Source: an uncultured Alteromonadaceae bacterium (lineage in GTDB: Bacteria > Pseudomonadota > Gammaproteobacteria > Pseudomonadales > Halieaceae). From it: 64,000 nucleotides of DNA. How positions within the stretch are numbered: the stretch's first letter is position 1; the number at the start of each line of letters is the position of its first letter. The stretch covers positions 32,610 to 96,609 of the forward strand of contig CAJYAI010000002.1 of NCBI GenBank assembly GCA_913064725.1, read 5' to 3'. Of this stretch, positions 44,827 through 55,251 are shown piece after piece. Both the position numbers and the translations under genes were made by a program. The notes beneath the pieces were generated by a model, which was given only the letters and a program-made list of their open reading frames with translations, did not search any database and had not been told where the DNA came from.

Positions 44827-45573
44827 GTGCTCGCGATTCGATCCCTTCTCGTATTTTTGATTATGGCCGTGACCGTCATACCAATAGGTTCTATTTTGGT
44901 AGTGTCGTCGTTTATTGCGCCTTATCGAGTGACCTACTTTTGGATTGGCAGGCCATGGCTGCAACTTGCAATGGCTGCAACGCGTTATGTCGGTGGCGTT
45001 CGAACTAAGGTCAGCGGATACCAGAATTTGCTTGATGCAGCCGATGGCAATCGCGTGATTGTCTGCAGTAAGCATCAGTCGACACTCGAGACATTTCTCT
45101 ACCCAAGCATCATGACCAACCCAGTCGCCTATGTTTATAAAAAAGAACTTCGATGGGTGCCTTTTTTTGGTTGGTCTATTGGCCGTCTTCAGATGGTTCC
45201 AATCGATCGCAGTGCAAGGGGTGATGCCTGGCAGCGAGTTGCGACAATAGGCGCAAAGCTAATGGATCAAGGTAAGTGGATTATCATGTTTCCGGAGGGA
45301 ACTCGTGCGGCGCGTGGCGATCAGAGACTGTACAAGTCGGGTGCTGCTCGTTTGGCCTTGGAGACGGGAGCGGTGGTTGTACCCATAGCTGCGGCGACAG
45401 GTCGATGTTGGCCGCGTAAAACGTGGCGTTTTATCCCGGGCGAGGTCGATATCTCGATTGGCCCGGCGCTAAAAGCCGAGGAGGGCGAGGATGCAATTGC
45501 CTTCATGAAGCGGGTCGAGACCTGGATCGAAACTGAAATGCGTATCATCGACGCACAAGCCTATCTAGACTAG
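44827..45573 (+). CDS. plsC: 1-acyl-sn-glycerol-3-phosphate acyltransferase
   Basis: Adds the second acyl chain to lysophosphatidic acid in phospholipid synthesis. An N-terminal membrane segment (LLVFLIMAVTVIPIGSILVV) anchors the 248-residue protein. The acyltransferase block I is SKHQSTLETF (His83, Glu88), block III is IIMFPEGTR and block IV is VVVPIAAATG. The HX4E variant of HX4D is usual in this subgroup. Start GTG at 44827. Followed after 34 bp by a methyltransferase gene on the same strand. Confidence 0.92.
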   Translation: MLAIRSLLVFLIMAVTVIPIGSILVVSSFIAPYRVTYFWIGRPWLQLAMAATRYVGGVRTKVSGYQNLLDAADGNRVIVCSKHQSTLETFLYPSIMTNPVAYVYKKELRWVPFFGWSIGRLQMVPIDRSARGDAWQRVATIGAKLMDQGKWIIMFPEGTRAARGDQRLYKSGAARLALETGAVVVPIAAATGRCWPRKTWRFIPGEVDISIGPALKAEEGEDAIAFMKRVETWIETEMRIIDAQAYLD

Positions 45574-45607
45574 TCTTTAGACAACTACATACACGTGAGG
45601 GGGCAAC

Positions 45608-46228
45608 ATGGGGTTTTACAGTGAACGCGTCGTGCCACGGCTAGTAACGTGTGCCTGTGGCACAAAACCGGTCATTCGTCAGCGGCAAAAAGTCGTCCCG
45701 CTTGCACGAGGCACTGTCTTAGAATTTGGCATCGGAGCAGGTCATAATTTACCGCACTACGACGCTAGTCATGTGGATAAAGTGATTGGTATTGACCCCT
45801 GTAGTAAGTCGTGGGAGCTGGCCGAGGCGAGGGCCAACCAGGCCAAGGTTAAGGTCGAATTTATCGAGGGTTCGGCTGAGAATATTCCGTTGGCTAGCGC
45901 ATCGGTCGACTCGGTATTGATTACCTTTACGCTTTGCACCGTGCCCAATCCACAGGCCGCGTTGGCTGAGGCTCGCCGCATGCTCAAGCCGGACGGAAAA
46001 CTATTTTTTTGTGAGCATGGCATCGCGCCGGATGAGCGTGTGGCGAAGTGGCAGCGCCGTATAAATCCTCTGTGGAAGCGTGTTTTCGGCGGATGTCATA
46101 TCACGCGCGATACTCGTGCGCTGCTGCAAGAGGCGGGGTTTGGTATTGATGCCATTGAGCAGATGTATCTTCCCGGCACGCCCGCGGTTGCCGGATTTAA
46201 TACCTGGGGAGAGGCGGCGATAGCGTGA
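45608..46228 (+). CDS. Class I SAM-dependent methyltransferase (UbiE/type 11)
   Basis: A 206-residue methyltransferase. Motif I is VLEFGIGAGHNLPHYD (residues about 38-51), followed by GIDPCSKSWELAEARA and a C-terminal ARRMLKPDGKLFFCEHG typical of Methyltransf_11. The substrate is not evident. Relatives are often phospholipid or small-molecule methyltransferases, and the neighbour plsC would fit a lipid target (inference). A GAGGGGG site precedes the ATG. Confidence 0.87.
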   Translation: MGFYSERVVPRLVTCACGTKPVIRQRQKVVPLARGTVLEFGIGAGHNLPHYDASHVDKVIGIDPCSKSWELAEARANQAKVKVEFIEGSAENIPLASASVDSVLITFTLCTVPNPQAALAEARRMLKPDGKLFFCEHGIAPDERVAKWQRRINPLWKRVFGGCHITRDTRALLQEAGFGIDAIEQMYLPGTPAVAGFNTWGEAAIA

Positions 46229-46304
46229 GTCAGTCGCGTCACTGTTAGCACTTCAGACTGATTACAACGAATTTAAATGCGTGGATAGCAGGAGGGAATT
46301 GTCG

Positions 46305-47834
46305 ATGCACCGTCCAGAGCCCAATTTTAATGTCGCGGCACAGGTCATAAAACAGGCAGAACAAAATCCGGATAACGATGCCATAATTTTTGAGGGAGCA
46401 ACCCGCTCTTACGGCGAATTTGCATCTCGCGTGAGAAAGCAAGCGAGGGTGCTAAAAGCCTCAGGGGTTTGTGTTGGCGATCGAGTCGGTTTTTTGGGAT
46501 TTAACCAGCCAGGCTTTATCGAGACCATGTTTGCGGCGATTAGTCTAGGCGCTGTGTTTGTGCCACTTAACTTTAGGCTCACAGGAGAAGAGTTAGCGTT
46601 CATCATAGGTGATGCAGGTATCCATACCCTAATTGTGGATCCTGAGCTTATTCCAGTCCTCGACGATGTCCGTGATCGATTGCCCTGTCGGCAGTTGTTC
46701 TCAGTAACAGGGGATCAGGCGGGTTTTTCTTGTCTTGAGATCGCAATCAATGATGCTGACCCTCTATCAGAGATAATCCATACAAGCGCTCACGACACCT
46801 TGTTGATCATGTATACGTCAGGCACGACCGGCCTGCCCAAGGGCGCGATGCTAACGCATGGAAATATCGTCTGGAATAATGTGAATGCCAATCTGGCGTT
46901 TGGTGCTAAAAATACCGACGTATTACTCACCGCTGCGCCACTGTTTCACATTGGCGGTCTCAACGTCATGACTATTTCAGCCTTTCAAATGGGAAGTCCA
47001 TTGGTATTGCTGCGTCACTTTGATCCTGGCGCGGTCTTAGAGGCCATTGAAGAGCACAAGGTGACACACATGTTTGGTGCGCCGGCGATGTTTTTATTCA
47101 TGTCTCAGCACCCTGCATTTTCCGAGACAGATTTATCGTCGGTTGATATCTTGATCGTGGGTGCTGCCCCCTGTCCTGCGTCCCTCATAGCCTTGTACGG
47201 TGAGCGTGGCATCAGTTTTTGCCAAGGCTATGGCTTGACCGAAACCAGTCCGTTTGCCTCTTTTTTAGGCCCACAAAAGTGTTTGGAGAAACTCGGCTCT
47301 GCAGGCCTGCCGCCCGTTCACACCGACGTACGTATTGTGGATGCGAACAACCAACCCCTCGGTCCTCAAGAGAGGGGCGAGATTTGTATCAAGGGTCCAA
47401 ATATCATGAAGGGTTACTGGAATAGACCTGATGCAACCGCAAGTGCTATAGACGAACTCGGATGGTTCCACTCGGGCGATGTGGGCTATCTCGACGAGGA
47501 GGGGTACCTCTATATTTGCGATCGTTTGAAAGATATGGTGATTTCTGGCGGTGAAAATGTGTATCCGGCTGAGGTCGAGAGCGTGTTGTTTGATCATCCA
47601 GCAATAGCCGAAGTCGCAGTGATTGGTTTGCCAGATGAGAAGTGGGGTGAAGCTGTGACGGCAGTGGCTGCGTTGACTCCGACAGGCAGTCTCTCGCTCG
47701 ATGAGCTTCGAGAATTTGCAGAGGCTAAGCTTGCACGCTACAAGCTTCCGTTGCGACTACATCTGGTTGATGCGCTACCGCGTAATCCCGCAGGCAAGGT
47801 GCTGAAGTTCCAATTGCGAGCAGAACTGGCCTGA
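46305..47834 (+). CDS. AMP-dependent acyl-CoA synthetase
   Basis: Activates a carboxylate with ATP and CoA. The 509-residue protein has the AMP-binding signature YTSGTTGLPKG (170-180), GYGLTETSP, GWFHSGDVGYLDEEGYLY, DRLKDMVISGGENVYP and the C-terminal catalytic Lys region PRNPAGKVLKF. Medium/long-chain fatty acids are likely, given acyl-CoA dehydrogenase, plsC and CYP153 in the same stretch, but specificity cannot be read. The ATG at 46305 has AGGAGGG 8 nt upstream, the strongest ribosome site in the area. Confidence 0.92.
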   Translation: MHRPEPNFNVAAQVIKQAEQNPDNDAIIFEGATRSYGEFASRVRKQARVLKASGVCVGDRVGFLGFNQPGFIETMFAAISLGAVFVPLNFRLTGEELAFIIGDAGIHTLIVDPELIPVLDDVRDRLPCRQLFSVTGDQAGFSCLEIAINDADPLSEIIHTSAHDTLLIMYTSGTTGLPKGAMLTHGNIVWNNVNANLAFGAKNTDVLLTAAPLFHIGGLNVMTISAFQMGSPLVLLRHFDPGAVLEAIEEHKVTHMFGAPAMFLFMSQHPAFSETDLSSVDILIVGAAPCPASLIALYGERGISFCQGYGLTETSPFASFLGPQKCLEKLGSAGLPPVHTDVRIVDANNQPLGPQERGEICIKGPNIMKGYWNRPDATASAIDELGWFHSGDVGYLDEEGYLYICDRLKDMVISGGENVYPAEVESVLFDHPAIAEVAVIGLPDEKWGEAVTAVAALTPTGSLSLDELREFAEAKLARYKLPLRLHLVDALPRNPAGKVLKFQLRAELA

Positions 47835-47875
47835 CTTGCGTTTCTGGTATTAGCGCCCGGGCCTGAGTGTTGTTG

Positions 47876-48550
47876 ATGACAAGACCCATATTGCAAGGTT
47901 TTCTGGCGGCTATGGTAGTGCTGGCGGGCTGCGTGCAGGACCGGCACAAGGAGGCTGTCACCCGCATCGCGACGCCGATCGACATGTCGGGGCACTGGGA
48001 AATTGACTATTCGCGCAGCGACAACCTTCAGAGCCAGCTCAATTCAGTGTCGCGACAAGTACAGCGTGAGGCGGCTCGTCGATCGAGACTGGCAGAGGAG
48101 GGGCGCGGTTTTACCGGTAGTCCACTGCCGGGTGGGCGAGATCTTGTTACTCTCGCGCGACTCGCGGAAATCATTACTGAGCCGGCCCTTCTCGATATTA
48201 TGCAGGACGATGCCCGCGTTCGAGTCAAGCGAGACAATAGTTTTGCACTGATTTGTGAAAACGATGGCTCGGGTCTTACGGCAACAAATGATGCACTCGG
48301 CGTACAGCGCTGTGGATGGGACGGTGAGCAGCTCTTTTTCTCTTTGGCACTGCAAGACGGGCTGGATATTACCCATAGGTTGTCCCGCGGAGGTGACAGT
48401 GATTCGCTTCTACTTGTTACTTCCGTTGAGACCGCTGCGGCGCGTGTCCCATTGGTAGTGAGTCAGTATTTCACGCGGTATGACCCTGAGGCACTGGGTT
48501 ATCGGTGTCAACGAACGCTCACCAAGGGCAAAGTATGCACTACTCAGTAG
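47876..48550 (+). CDS. Putative lipoprotein of unknown function
   Basis: A 224-residue protein with a lipoprotein signal: hydrophobic AAMVVLAGC with Cys19 as the predicted lipidated residue; Val20-Gln21-Asp22 follows. The mature part opens with IDMSGHWEIDYSRSDNLQ, a helical Arg/Gln-rich stretch, and a beta-rich end with two Cys pairs. No family recognised. The stop overlaps the next gene by 16 bp and that gene overlaps rlmKL, so the three are a coupled unit. Start is the ATG at 47876. Confidence 0.8.
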   Translation: MTRPILQGFLAAMVVLAGCVQDRHKEAVTRIATPIDMSGHWEIDYSRSDNLQSQLNSVSRQVQREAARRSRLAEEGRGFTGSPLPGGRDLVTLARLAEIITEPALLDIMQDDARVRVKRDNSFALICENDGSGLTATNDALGVQRCGWDGEQLFFSLALQDGLDITHRLSRGGDSDSLLLVTSVETAAARVPLVVSQYFTRYDPEALGYRCQRTLTKGKVCTTQ

Positions 48551-49635
48551 TGATATCGTGGTTCACAACGTATTGCAGTTTGGGTGTGCTCGCTACAGTG
48601 GTCGCACTCTATCCCCAGTGGAGTTTTGCTCAGAATGACATAGCGCCTGTGCGGCTAGTCACCACGATCGATGCACCGCGTCCTGCCAGTCCAGCACGGT
48701 TTGACGTGGGTATCACGTCTGAAAGCGATGTCGGTAATGGCAGTGGTACCGCCATCGAAGCATCGTTTCGAGCAACCGAGGCTATTTTGATTGGAGCGCG
48801 AATGCGTCGCGAGTTCCAACGATCAGATGACTGGGGAGTGGTGCGGTTATTCCCTGAGGGGTCGGTTATTCCTCAATTGGCTTTGTCGATAACGGTGTTA
48901 GCTTCCGATGGTCAACAACTGGAATTGCGGGTGGCCGCTCGGCATGTGGCGGGCAAGTTACTGCTAGACCGAAGGTATCGAGATATCGCGTCCGATGAGG
49001 ATTACCTCGGTGATCGTGGTGATCCCTTTGACGATCTTTATGCAACGATTTATCGCGACGTAGTCCGTGAGTTATCCGCGCACTCGCCTTCGGAATCGTA
49101 TCTGCGTACAGTGTCGATGCTTCGATATGCGCGCGGAATATTACCCTCAGCCTTTTCCGGGTATCTCGAGCAGGTCTCTGGCCAGTGGCAGGTAAAACGA
49201 GTCCCGAGTGATTTAGACCCTATGGTACTGAGATTAAAAAGACTTCAGGATTATGAGTTGTTATTCGTGGACACCATTGATGAGCAGTTAACCAAACTGC
49301 ACGATGAAGTGGGTGCTGCTTACCTGCAGTGGTTAAAAGCGAGTAAGACACAGTTGGATTGGCTGGAAAAACGGCGTGAAAGGCAAGTAAATACGAATGA
49401 ATTCACCGATGAGTCGACGTTTACCTCACTCCAAGCGGTTTACGCCGCTTATCGATCACTCAAGATACATGAGCAGGAGCTGTTCGAGTTGGTGATCGAT
49501 TTAGAGGGTGAGACTCGTTCAACACAGCTATACGCGAACGAGCGTATTTTTGAACTGACAGGAACCGTTGAGCAGCAGTACCGCGAGTGGCGAGATACGT
49601 TACGTCGGATTGATGCGCTCGAGTCTGACTTGTGA
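48535..49635 (+). CDS. Exported protein of unknown function, helical C-terminal half
   Basis: A 366-residue protein with a signal peptide (residues 1-33, ending WSFAQ). The N-terminal half is beta-rich (AIEASFRATEAILIGARMR, ITVLASDGQQLELRVAARH) and the C-terminal half from about 215 is long charged helix, probably coiled coil (LKRLQDYELLFVDTIDEQL and on). No family recognised. The ATG at 48535 has AGGG 7 nt upstream and overlaps the lipoprotein gene. The stop overlaps rlmKL by 4 bp (GTGA). The pair may form an envelope complex (inference). Confidence 0.8.
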   Translation: MHYSVVISWFTTYCSLGVLATVVALYPQWSFAQNDIAPVRLVTTIDAPRPASPARFDVGITSESDVGNGSGTAIEASFRATEAILIGARMRREFQRSDDWGVVRLFPEGSVIPQLALSITVLASDGQQLELRVAARHVAGKLLLDRRYRDIASDEDYLGDRGDPFDDLYATIYRDVVRELSAHSPSESYLRTVSMLRYARGILPSAFSGYLEQVSGQWQVKRVPSDLDPMVLRLKRLQDYELLFVDTIDEQLTKLHDEVGAAYLQWLKASKTQLDWLEKRRERQVNTNEFTDESTFTSLQAVYAAYRSLKIHEQELFELVIDLEGETRSTQLYANERIFELTGTVEQQYREWRDTLRRIDALESDL

Positions 49636-51845
49636 CCCAGCAGCTATCATTTTTGGCCACCTGCCCTGTGGGTCTCGGACCTCTGCTATTAGAGGAATTA
49701 GCGGCACTGGGCGCACTTAGTCTCAGAGAGACTCCGTCTGGCGTTCATTTCACCGGGCCACTGGCAGTGGCCTATCGGGCGTGCCTATGGAGTCGTCTAG
49801 CGAACCGAGTCTTAGTTCGGATATCGGAGACTGCGGTATCGAATACGGATGATGTATACGCAGCAACTCGAGGCCTTAAATGGTCTGATCACATGTCATC
49901 TCACACATGTTTTGCCGTCGAGTTTCGCGGTCAGACGTCATATATTAAAAATACGCATTTTGGCGCCTTGAAAGTCAAAGATGCGATCGTTGACTTCTTT
50001 CGTGATCACACGGGACAGCGGCCCACTGTTGATGCCAAAAGTCCCGATCTACGCATCGTCGCACAGCTCAGTAAGGGTAAGCTGTCGTTAAGTTTGGATT
50101 TGTCCGGAGATAGTCTTCACCGGCGGGGCTATCGCTTAGAGGGTGGAAAGGCACCCTTAAAAGAAAATATAGCAGCCGGAGTCTTGATAAGAGCTGGTTG
50201 GGCACAGACAGCAGCGCAGGGCGGTAGTTTGGTCGATCCGATGTGTGGCTCAGGCACGCTACTTATAGAAGCCGCTCAGATTGCTCTGCGTATTCCACCC
50301 GGGCTGAATCGGGATCGTTTTGGGTTCATGGGTTGGTTGGGGCATCAGCCTGATCAGTGGCAAGTGATTCGCGCTGAGGGGCAGGCTGGTGTTCTGACCG
50401 CCCTGCCGCACGGTGTTGAAATTCGCGGTTACGACGGAGACGTGGCTGCGATTCGAAGGGCCGAAGAAAATGCCCGCCGCATGGGTCTTGGGTCAGTTGT
50501 TCGGGTTCGTGCTAGACAATTATCTGATATTACAAAACCTACACATCAAACAATGGAGACGGGTTTGTTGGTGGTAAATCCACCGTGGGGGGAACGGCTA
50601 AGCACGACGGCAGCCGCCGAAAAACTGTACAGCGCTCTGGGTCAGGTAATGCACTCAGAGTTCTCCGGCTGGAACGCAGCCGTCCTTGCGGCCCAGATGA
50701 GTCATGCCAAGGCCACGGGTTTGCGTAGTCACAAGCAGTATAAAATGAAGAGTGGCCCCATCGATATCGCGTTGTTCCTATTTGCCCTCGATGAGGCAAA
50801 TAAGCTACGTCAGACTCAGGAAAAACCATTAGATGATGGGGGTGTCAGTCAGCAGGATCTACCAACACTTTCAACGGGCGGTGAGATGGTCGCTAACCGT
50901 TTGCGCAAGAATCTGAAGAAATTGTCCCGTTGGCGCGAGCAAGAGAAAGTCACGTGTTTTCGCATTTACGATGCTGACATGCCCGAATATGCCGTCGCGA
51001 TTGACATGTATCAAGGGGCGATACACATGGCGGAGTACGCCCCTCCGAAGACCGTTAATGAAGTCGACGCTAACCGGCGCTTTGACGATGTGATCGACGC
51101 GGTGCAAGTTGTTTTTAATGTGTCCTCGCGAGGCGATATCGCTGTTAAACGAAGAAAAAAGCAGCGAGGTCTCGATCAGTACGAGCGCGTAGGTCGTCGA
51201 AACCAGCGTCTGTTGGTGAACGAATTGGGTGCGAAGCTCTGGGTGAATTTATTTGATTATTTGGACACGGGGCTGTTTTTGGATCACCGCCCACTCCGCG
51301 AGAGGATTCAGCGCGAGGTAAAAGGCAAGCGGTTCTTGAATCTGTTTTGCTACACGGGTGTGGCAAGTGTCCAAGCGGGAGTGGGTGGTGCACGGTACTC
51401 CACCAGCGTTGATTTAAGTAATACCTACCTTGAGTGGTTCAGAGACAATCTCGCGATTAACGGACTGTCAGAGAGCAGGCACCAGATCATTCGCGACGAT
51501 GTATTGAACTGGTTGGCGTCGGAGACATCAGAATATGACCTTATCCTGTTGGATCCGCCAACGTTTTCTAACAGTAAATCCACGGCGTCTGATTTCGACG
51601 TCCAGCGAGATCACGTTAGTCTTATTCGGCTTACTATGGCGCGTCTAGCGGGCGATGGGGTGCTTTATTTTTCGAACAACAACAGACGGTTCTTGCTTGC
51701 AGCAGAAATAACCGAGGAGTTTGATGTCGAGGAGATCACCAAGTCGACGTTAGGCCCTGACTTCACGCGCTCAACTCACATACATAAATGTTGGCGTATT
51801 GTTCGTAAAGTGAGTGGTTTTACATGGCCCGAGGCAGCGCACTAG
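49632..51845 (+). CDS. rlmKL: Bifunctional 23S rRNA methyltransferase RlmKL
   Basis: Makes m2G2445 (RlmL) and m7G2069 (RlmK) in 23S rRNA. The N-terminal THUMP domain is followed by the RlmL methyltransferase with VDPMCGSGTLLIEAA and NPPWGERL (near residue 316; usually NPPY). The RlmK half contains FLNLFCYTGVASVQAG and the motif LDPPTFSNS (near 641). The 737-residue fused length matches gammaproteobacterial RlmKL. Start GTG overlapping the preceding gene. Confidence 0.95.
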   Translation: MTQQLSFLATCPVGLGPLLLEELAALGALSLRETPSGVHFTGPLAVAYRACLWSRLANRVLVRISETAVSNTDDVYAATRGLKWSDHMSSHTCFAVEFRGQTSYIKNTHFGALKVKDAIVDFFRDHTGQRPTVDAKSPDLRIVAQLSKGKLSLSLDLSGDSLHRRGYRLEGGKAPLKENIAAGVLIRAGWAQTAAQGGSLVDPMCGSGTLLIEAAQIALRIPPGLNRDRFGFMGWLGHQPDQWQVIRAEGQAGVLTALPHGVEIRGYDGDVAAIRRAEENARRMGLGSVVRVRARQLSDITKPTHQTMETGLLVVNPPWGERLSTTAAAEKLYSALGQVMHSEFSGWNAAVLAAQMSHAKATGLRSHKQYKMKSGPIDIALFLFALDEANKLRQTQEKPLDDGGVSQQDLPTLSTGGEMVANRLRKNLKKLSRWREQEKVTCFRIYDADMPEYAVAIDMYQGAIHMAEYAPPKTVNEVDANRRFDDVIDAVQVVFNVSSRGDIAVKRRKKQRGLDQYERVGRRNQRLLVNELGAKLWVNLFDYLDTGLFLDHRPLRERIQREVKGKRFLNLFCYTGVASVQAGVGGARYSTSVDLSNTYLEWFRDNLAINGLSESRHQIIRDDVLNWLASETSEYDLILLDPPTFSNSKSTASDFDVQRDHVSLIRLTMARLAGDGVLYFSNNNRRFLLAAEITEEFDVEEITKSTLGPDFTRSTHIHKCWRIVRKVSGFTWPEAAH

Positions 51846-52073
51846 CCCGGCCGAGTTGAATTTGTGGCCGATAGCGGCGACATAGCAGATAAATCCGCCA
51901 CACACAGCACGTAGCTCGCGGCTTGGAGTCGTCTTTGGCGCCCCCGCCGTGAAGAGGTGTGGTAATATCCGCCGCCGCGGCGCTGGCTGCCAAGTCAACG
52001 CACACTTGCAGTTAGGCTAACGATGACGGGAGCAGCCCATGTTGCCGGCAGCCGTAAGTAAAGGAACTTCACT

Positions 52074-53501
52074 ATGGGACGCACGCTGTACGACAAGCTT
52101 TGGGATGAACATCTGGTGGATGAACGTGACGATGGGTCGGCGTTAATCTACATTGATCGACATCTCATTCATGAAGTTACTTCACCTCAGGCCTTTGACG
52201 GACTTCGCTTGGCTGACCGGAGGCCTCGTCGGTTAAATGCTAATGTCGCCGTGCCGGACCACAACGTGTCAACAGACCCAATGGAGCGCGCATTAGAGGG
52301 TTACTCTGGCGTTGCCGAGGTAACTAGTCGCGTGCAACTGGAAACATTGAATAGCAATTGCGCTGACTTTGATATCCCGCTAATCGATCTGTCGGATAAA
52401 CGCCAGGGCATTGTTCACGTGATGGGGCCCGAGCAAGGCGCAACCCTACCCGGAATGACTATTGTATGCGGCGATTCTCACACATCCACGCATGGCGCCT
52501 TTGGAGCGCTGGCGCACGGTATCGGCACCTCGGAGGTGGAGCATGTGCTAGCCACACAATGCTTGTTAACAAAAAAGATGAAGAATTTTAGGATCTCGTT
52601 AGACGGGGCTATTAGGAGTGGTGTTACTGCCAAAGATCTTGCGCTGGCAGTCATTGGTAAAATCGGTACCGCGGGTGCCACAGGCTATGCGCTTGAATTT
52701 GCTGGTTCTGCAGTCACCTCACTCTCGATGGAGGGTCGGATGACACTTTGTAATATGGCCATAGAGGCGGGAGCGAGAGCCGGATTGATAGGTGTGGACA
52801 GCACGACACTGGCGTATGTCGACGGTCGACCGATGGCACCGTCGGGTGTCGAGTGGGAGTCTGCCGTTGCTTACTGGCGGACGCTACACAGTGATCCGGA
52901 CGCCGAATTTGACTTAGAACTATCCATCGACGCGTCCTCGATCGAACCTCAGGTTACCTGGGGTACGTCGCCAGAAATGGTCACATCGGTTAGCGGTTGC
53001 GTTCCGATGATCGCTGATATGCAGACTGATACGAGCAAAAAGGCTTTGCGCCGAGCACTCGATTATATGGGGCTTGAGGAGGGGATGAGTCTGACCGATG
53101 TGCAAGTCGACATGGTCTTTATTGGGTCCTGCACCAACGCCCGCATAGAGGATATGCGCGCTGCCGCAAACGTGATCCAGGGACACAAAAAAGCACCTTC
53201 GGTAGAGCGCGCACTCGTTGTCCCCGGGTCTGGGCTGGTCAAAGCGCAGGCTGAGGCCGAAGGACTCGATAAGATCTTTATCGACGCTGGGATGGAGTGG
53301 CGAGCACCGGGCTGCTCGATGTGCTTGGCCATGAATGCGGACAAAGTTGAGCCCGGAAAGCGCTGTGCATCGACGTCAAACCGTAACTTTGAGGGACGCC
53401 AAGGAGCGGGTGGTCGTACGCATTTAGTTAGCCCCGCAATGGCTGCAGCAGCGGCTATTACTGGCCGTTTTACCGATCCTTCGCAATTGGAGTCCCTATA
53501 A
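52074..53501 (+). CDS. leuC: 3-isopropylmalate dehydratase large subunit
   Basis: Aconitase-family [4Fe-4S] subunit that isomerises 2- to 3-isopropylmalate in leucine synthesis with LeuD. Cluster ligands Cys353 ([11 protein letters not shown]), Cys414 and Cys417 ([11 protein letters not shown]) are present, as is [14 protein letters not shown]. It is 475 aa; AGGAA sits 7 nt before the ATG. It heads leuC-leuD-leuB, with 1-bp overlaps. The 228 bp upstream show no leader peptide rich in Leu codons and no clear attenuator. leuA is not in the window. Confidence 0.97.
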   Translation: MGRTLYDKLWDEHLVDERDDGSALIYIDRHLIHEVTSPQAFDGLRLADRRPRRLNANVAVPDHNVSTDPMERALEGYSGVAEVTSRVQLETLNSNCADFDIPLIDLSDKRQGIVHVMGPEQGATLPGMTIVCGDSHTSTHGAFGALAHGIGTSEVEHVLATQCLLTKKMKNFRISLDGAIRSGVTAKDLALAVIGKIGTAGATGYALEFAGSAVTSLSMEGRMTLCNMAIEAGARAGLIGVDSTTLAYVDGRPMAPSGVEWESAVAYWRTLHSDPDAEFDLELSIDASSIEPQVTWGTSPEMVTSVSGCVPMIADMQTDTSKKALRRALDYMGLEEGMSLTDVQVDMVFIGSCTNARIEDMRAAANVIQGHKKAPSVERALVVPGSGLVKAQAEAEGLDKIFIDAGMEWRAPGCSMCLAMNADKVEPGKRCASTSNRNFEGRQGAGGRTHLVSPAMAAAAAITGRFTDPSQLESL

Positions 53502-54151
53502 TGCAGGCGTTTACAATACATGATGGATGGGTGGTTCCGCTCGATCGGAGTAATGTCGATACCGACCTTATTATTCCTAAGCAGTTTCTGAAGTCGATCA
53601 AACGAACGGGGTTCGGTCCGAATTTGTTTGATGAACTGCGTTATATAGAAGCATTTGATGAAGCCAGCCCTGACGCAGCGCGTCGCTTGGATCCAACATT
53701 CTCGTTGAATAAGTCAGAATTTTCGAATGCCTCCATTCTTCTTGCGCGGGAAAATTTTGGCTGTGGCTCGAGTCGAGAGCACGCGGTATGGGCCCTAGTG
53801 GAGTATGGTATTCGCTGTGTTGTTGCTCCAAGTTTTGCCGACATATTTAAAAATAACGCCTACAAAAGTGGTCTATTGCCTGTAGAGCTAGACGAGGCAG
53901 TTATTAACGCCTTGTTCGATCAGCTAAATGAGGGGCAAGTGTTGAGTCTGACAGTCAATCTTGAAGCAGAGCAGGTTGTCTTGCCTGACGGGTCAAGCGC
54001 GACGTTTTCGGTTGATCCTTTCCGCAGACAATGCCTGCTGGAAGGGTTGGACGATATTGGAATTACGCTACAGCGTGAATCGGCCATAAGCGCCTTTGAA
54101 GCAAAGCATAGGCAGGCTCGACCTTGGCTATTCAGTGAGATCAAGGTCTGA
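53501..54151 (+). CDS. leuD: 3-isopropylmalate dehydratase small subunit
   Basis: The swivel-domain partner of LeuC, 216 aa. Signature segments: [33 protein letters not shown] and [20 protein letters not shown]. The start ATG shares its A with the leuC stop, and its stop overlaps the leuB ATG, implying equal coupled expression of the two dehydratase subunits and LeuB. Confidence 0.97.
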   Translation: MQAFTIHDGWVVPLDRSNVDTDLIIPKQFLKSIKRTGFGPNLFDELRYIEAFDEASPDAARRLDPTFSLNKSEFSNASILLARENFGCGSSREHAVWALVEYGIRCVVAPSFADIFKNNAYKSGLLPVELDEAVINALFDQLNEGQVLSLTVNLEAEQVVLPDGSSATFSVDPFRRQCLLEGLDDIGITLQRESAISAFEAKHRQARPWLFSEIKV

Positions 54152-55236
54152 TGGCCTATCGTGTTCTGTTACTCCCGGGCGATGGGATCGGACCCGAGGT
54201 CGTCTCACAGGCCCAGCGCGTCATGGAAGCGGTCTCCGCCCAGTTCGGCCTTCAGTTGGAATTCGACTCTGCTGATCTAGGTGGTATTGCCATCGACAGA
54301 CAAGGAGACCCGTATCCATCGAGCACTCAAACGCTTGCGAAAAGCGCAGATGCCATATTGCTGGGTGCGGTCGGCGGACCGAAATGGGATGTTTTGCCCG
54401 CTAGTGCAAGGCCGGAGCGCGGCTTGCTGGCGATCCGAGCGGATTTAGATTTGTTCTGTAATCTCCGACCCGCGCTTTTGTTTCCTCAGCTCGCGGCATC
54501 GTCAAGCTTAAAGCCAGAGCTCGTGGCGGGTCTTGATCTCCTTATTGTCAGAGAGCTGACAGGAGGGATTTACTTCGGTCAGCCCAGAGGTATTGAGACC
54601 TCTACAGCGGGCATCAGAAAAGGCTTTAATACTGACGTATATGACGAGGTTGAGATCCGCCGCATTGCGAGATTGGCGTTTCAATTCGCGCAAAAGCGAG
54701 GTGGTCGGCTGTGCTCTGTGGACAAGGCAAACGTTCTCGAGGTAACCATGCTGTGGCGCGATGTCGTATCTGAGCTGGCCTCAGACTATCCTGATGTTGA
54801 GCTAAGTCACATGTATGTCGATAACGCCGCTATGCAATTGGTGCGAGCGCCGAAGCAGTTTGATGTCCTTCTCACAGGTAACTTGTTTGGCGATATCCTG
54901 TCAGATACCGCGGCAATGTTGACAGGTTCTATCGGCATGTTGCCCTCAGCATCGCTTAACGCAGATTCTCGGGGTCTTTACGAGCCAGTGCATGGATCCG
55001 CACCCGATATAGCGGGTCAAGGCAAGGCCAACCCGCTTGCGACGATTCTGTCAGCTGCGATGCTGTTTCGCTACTCGCTCGATCAAAGCGAGGCCGCTGA
55101 TCTCATTGAAAAAGCAGTTGAGCATGTTCTCGATAGTGGACTCAGGACTGCGGATATTTCGGGTAAGGAATCAGAGTTCGTCACTACGCAGACCATGGGT
55201 GACGCGGTAGTGGCCGCGATTTCTACCCTAGCCTAA
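54151..55236 (+). CDS. leuB: 3-isopropylmalate dehydrogenase
   Basis: NAD-dependent oxidative decarboxylase forming 2-ketoisocaproate in leucine synthesis. Family segments: [12 protein letters not shown], the substrate Arg region [50 protein letters not shown] and [19 protein letters not shown]. It is 361 aa. Ends 15 bp before asd. Confidence 0.97.
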   Translation: MAYRVLLLPGDGIGPEVVSQAQRVMEAVSAQFGLQLEFDSADLGGIAIDRQGDPYPSSTQTLAKSADAILLGAVGGPKWDVLPASARPERGLLAIRADLDLFCNLRPALLFPQLAASSSLKPELVAGLDLLIVRELTGGIYFGQPRGIETSTAGIRKGFNTDVYDEVEIRRIARLAFQFAQKRGGRLCSVDKANVLEVTMLWRDVVSELASDYPDVELSHMYVDNAAMQLVRAPKQFDVLLTGNLFGDILSDTAAMLTGSIGMLPSASLNADSRGLYEPVHGSAPDIAGQGKANPLATILSAAMLFRYSLDQSEAADLIEKAVEHVLDSGLRTADISGKESEFVTTQTMGDAVVAAISTLA

Positions 55237-55251
55237 TCGAGGAGAGATGTT

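Noticed and set aside
44689..45075. Upstream extension of the minus-strand frame of the 44347-44688 gene
   Set aside because: It would overlap plsC on the opposite strand, and the extended part is basic and lacks domain-like sequence; starts inside 44689-44826 remain possible.
52023..52061. Possible leucine leader peptide before leuC
   Set aside because: The 12-codon frame contains no leucine codon, and no terminator/antiterminator pair follows it.
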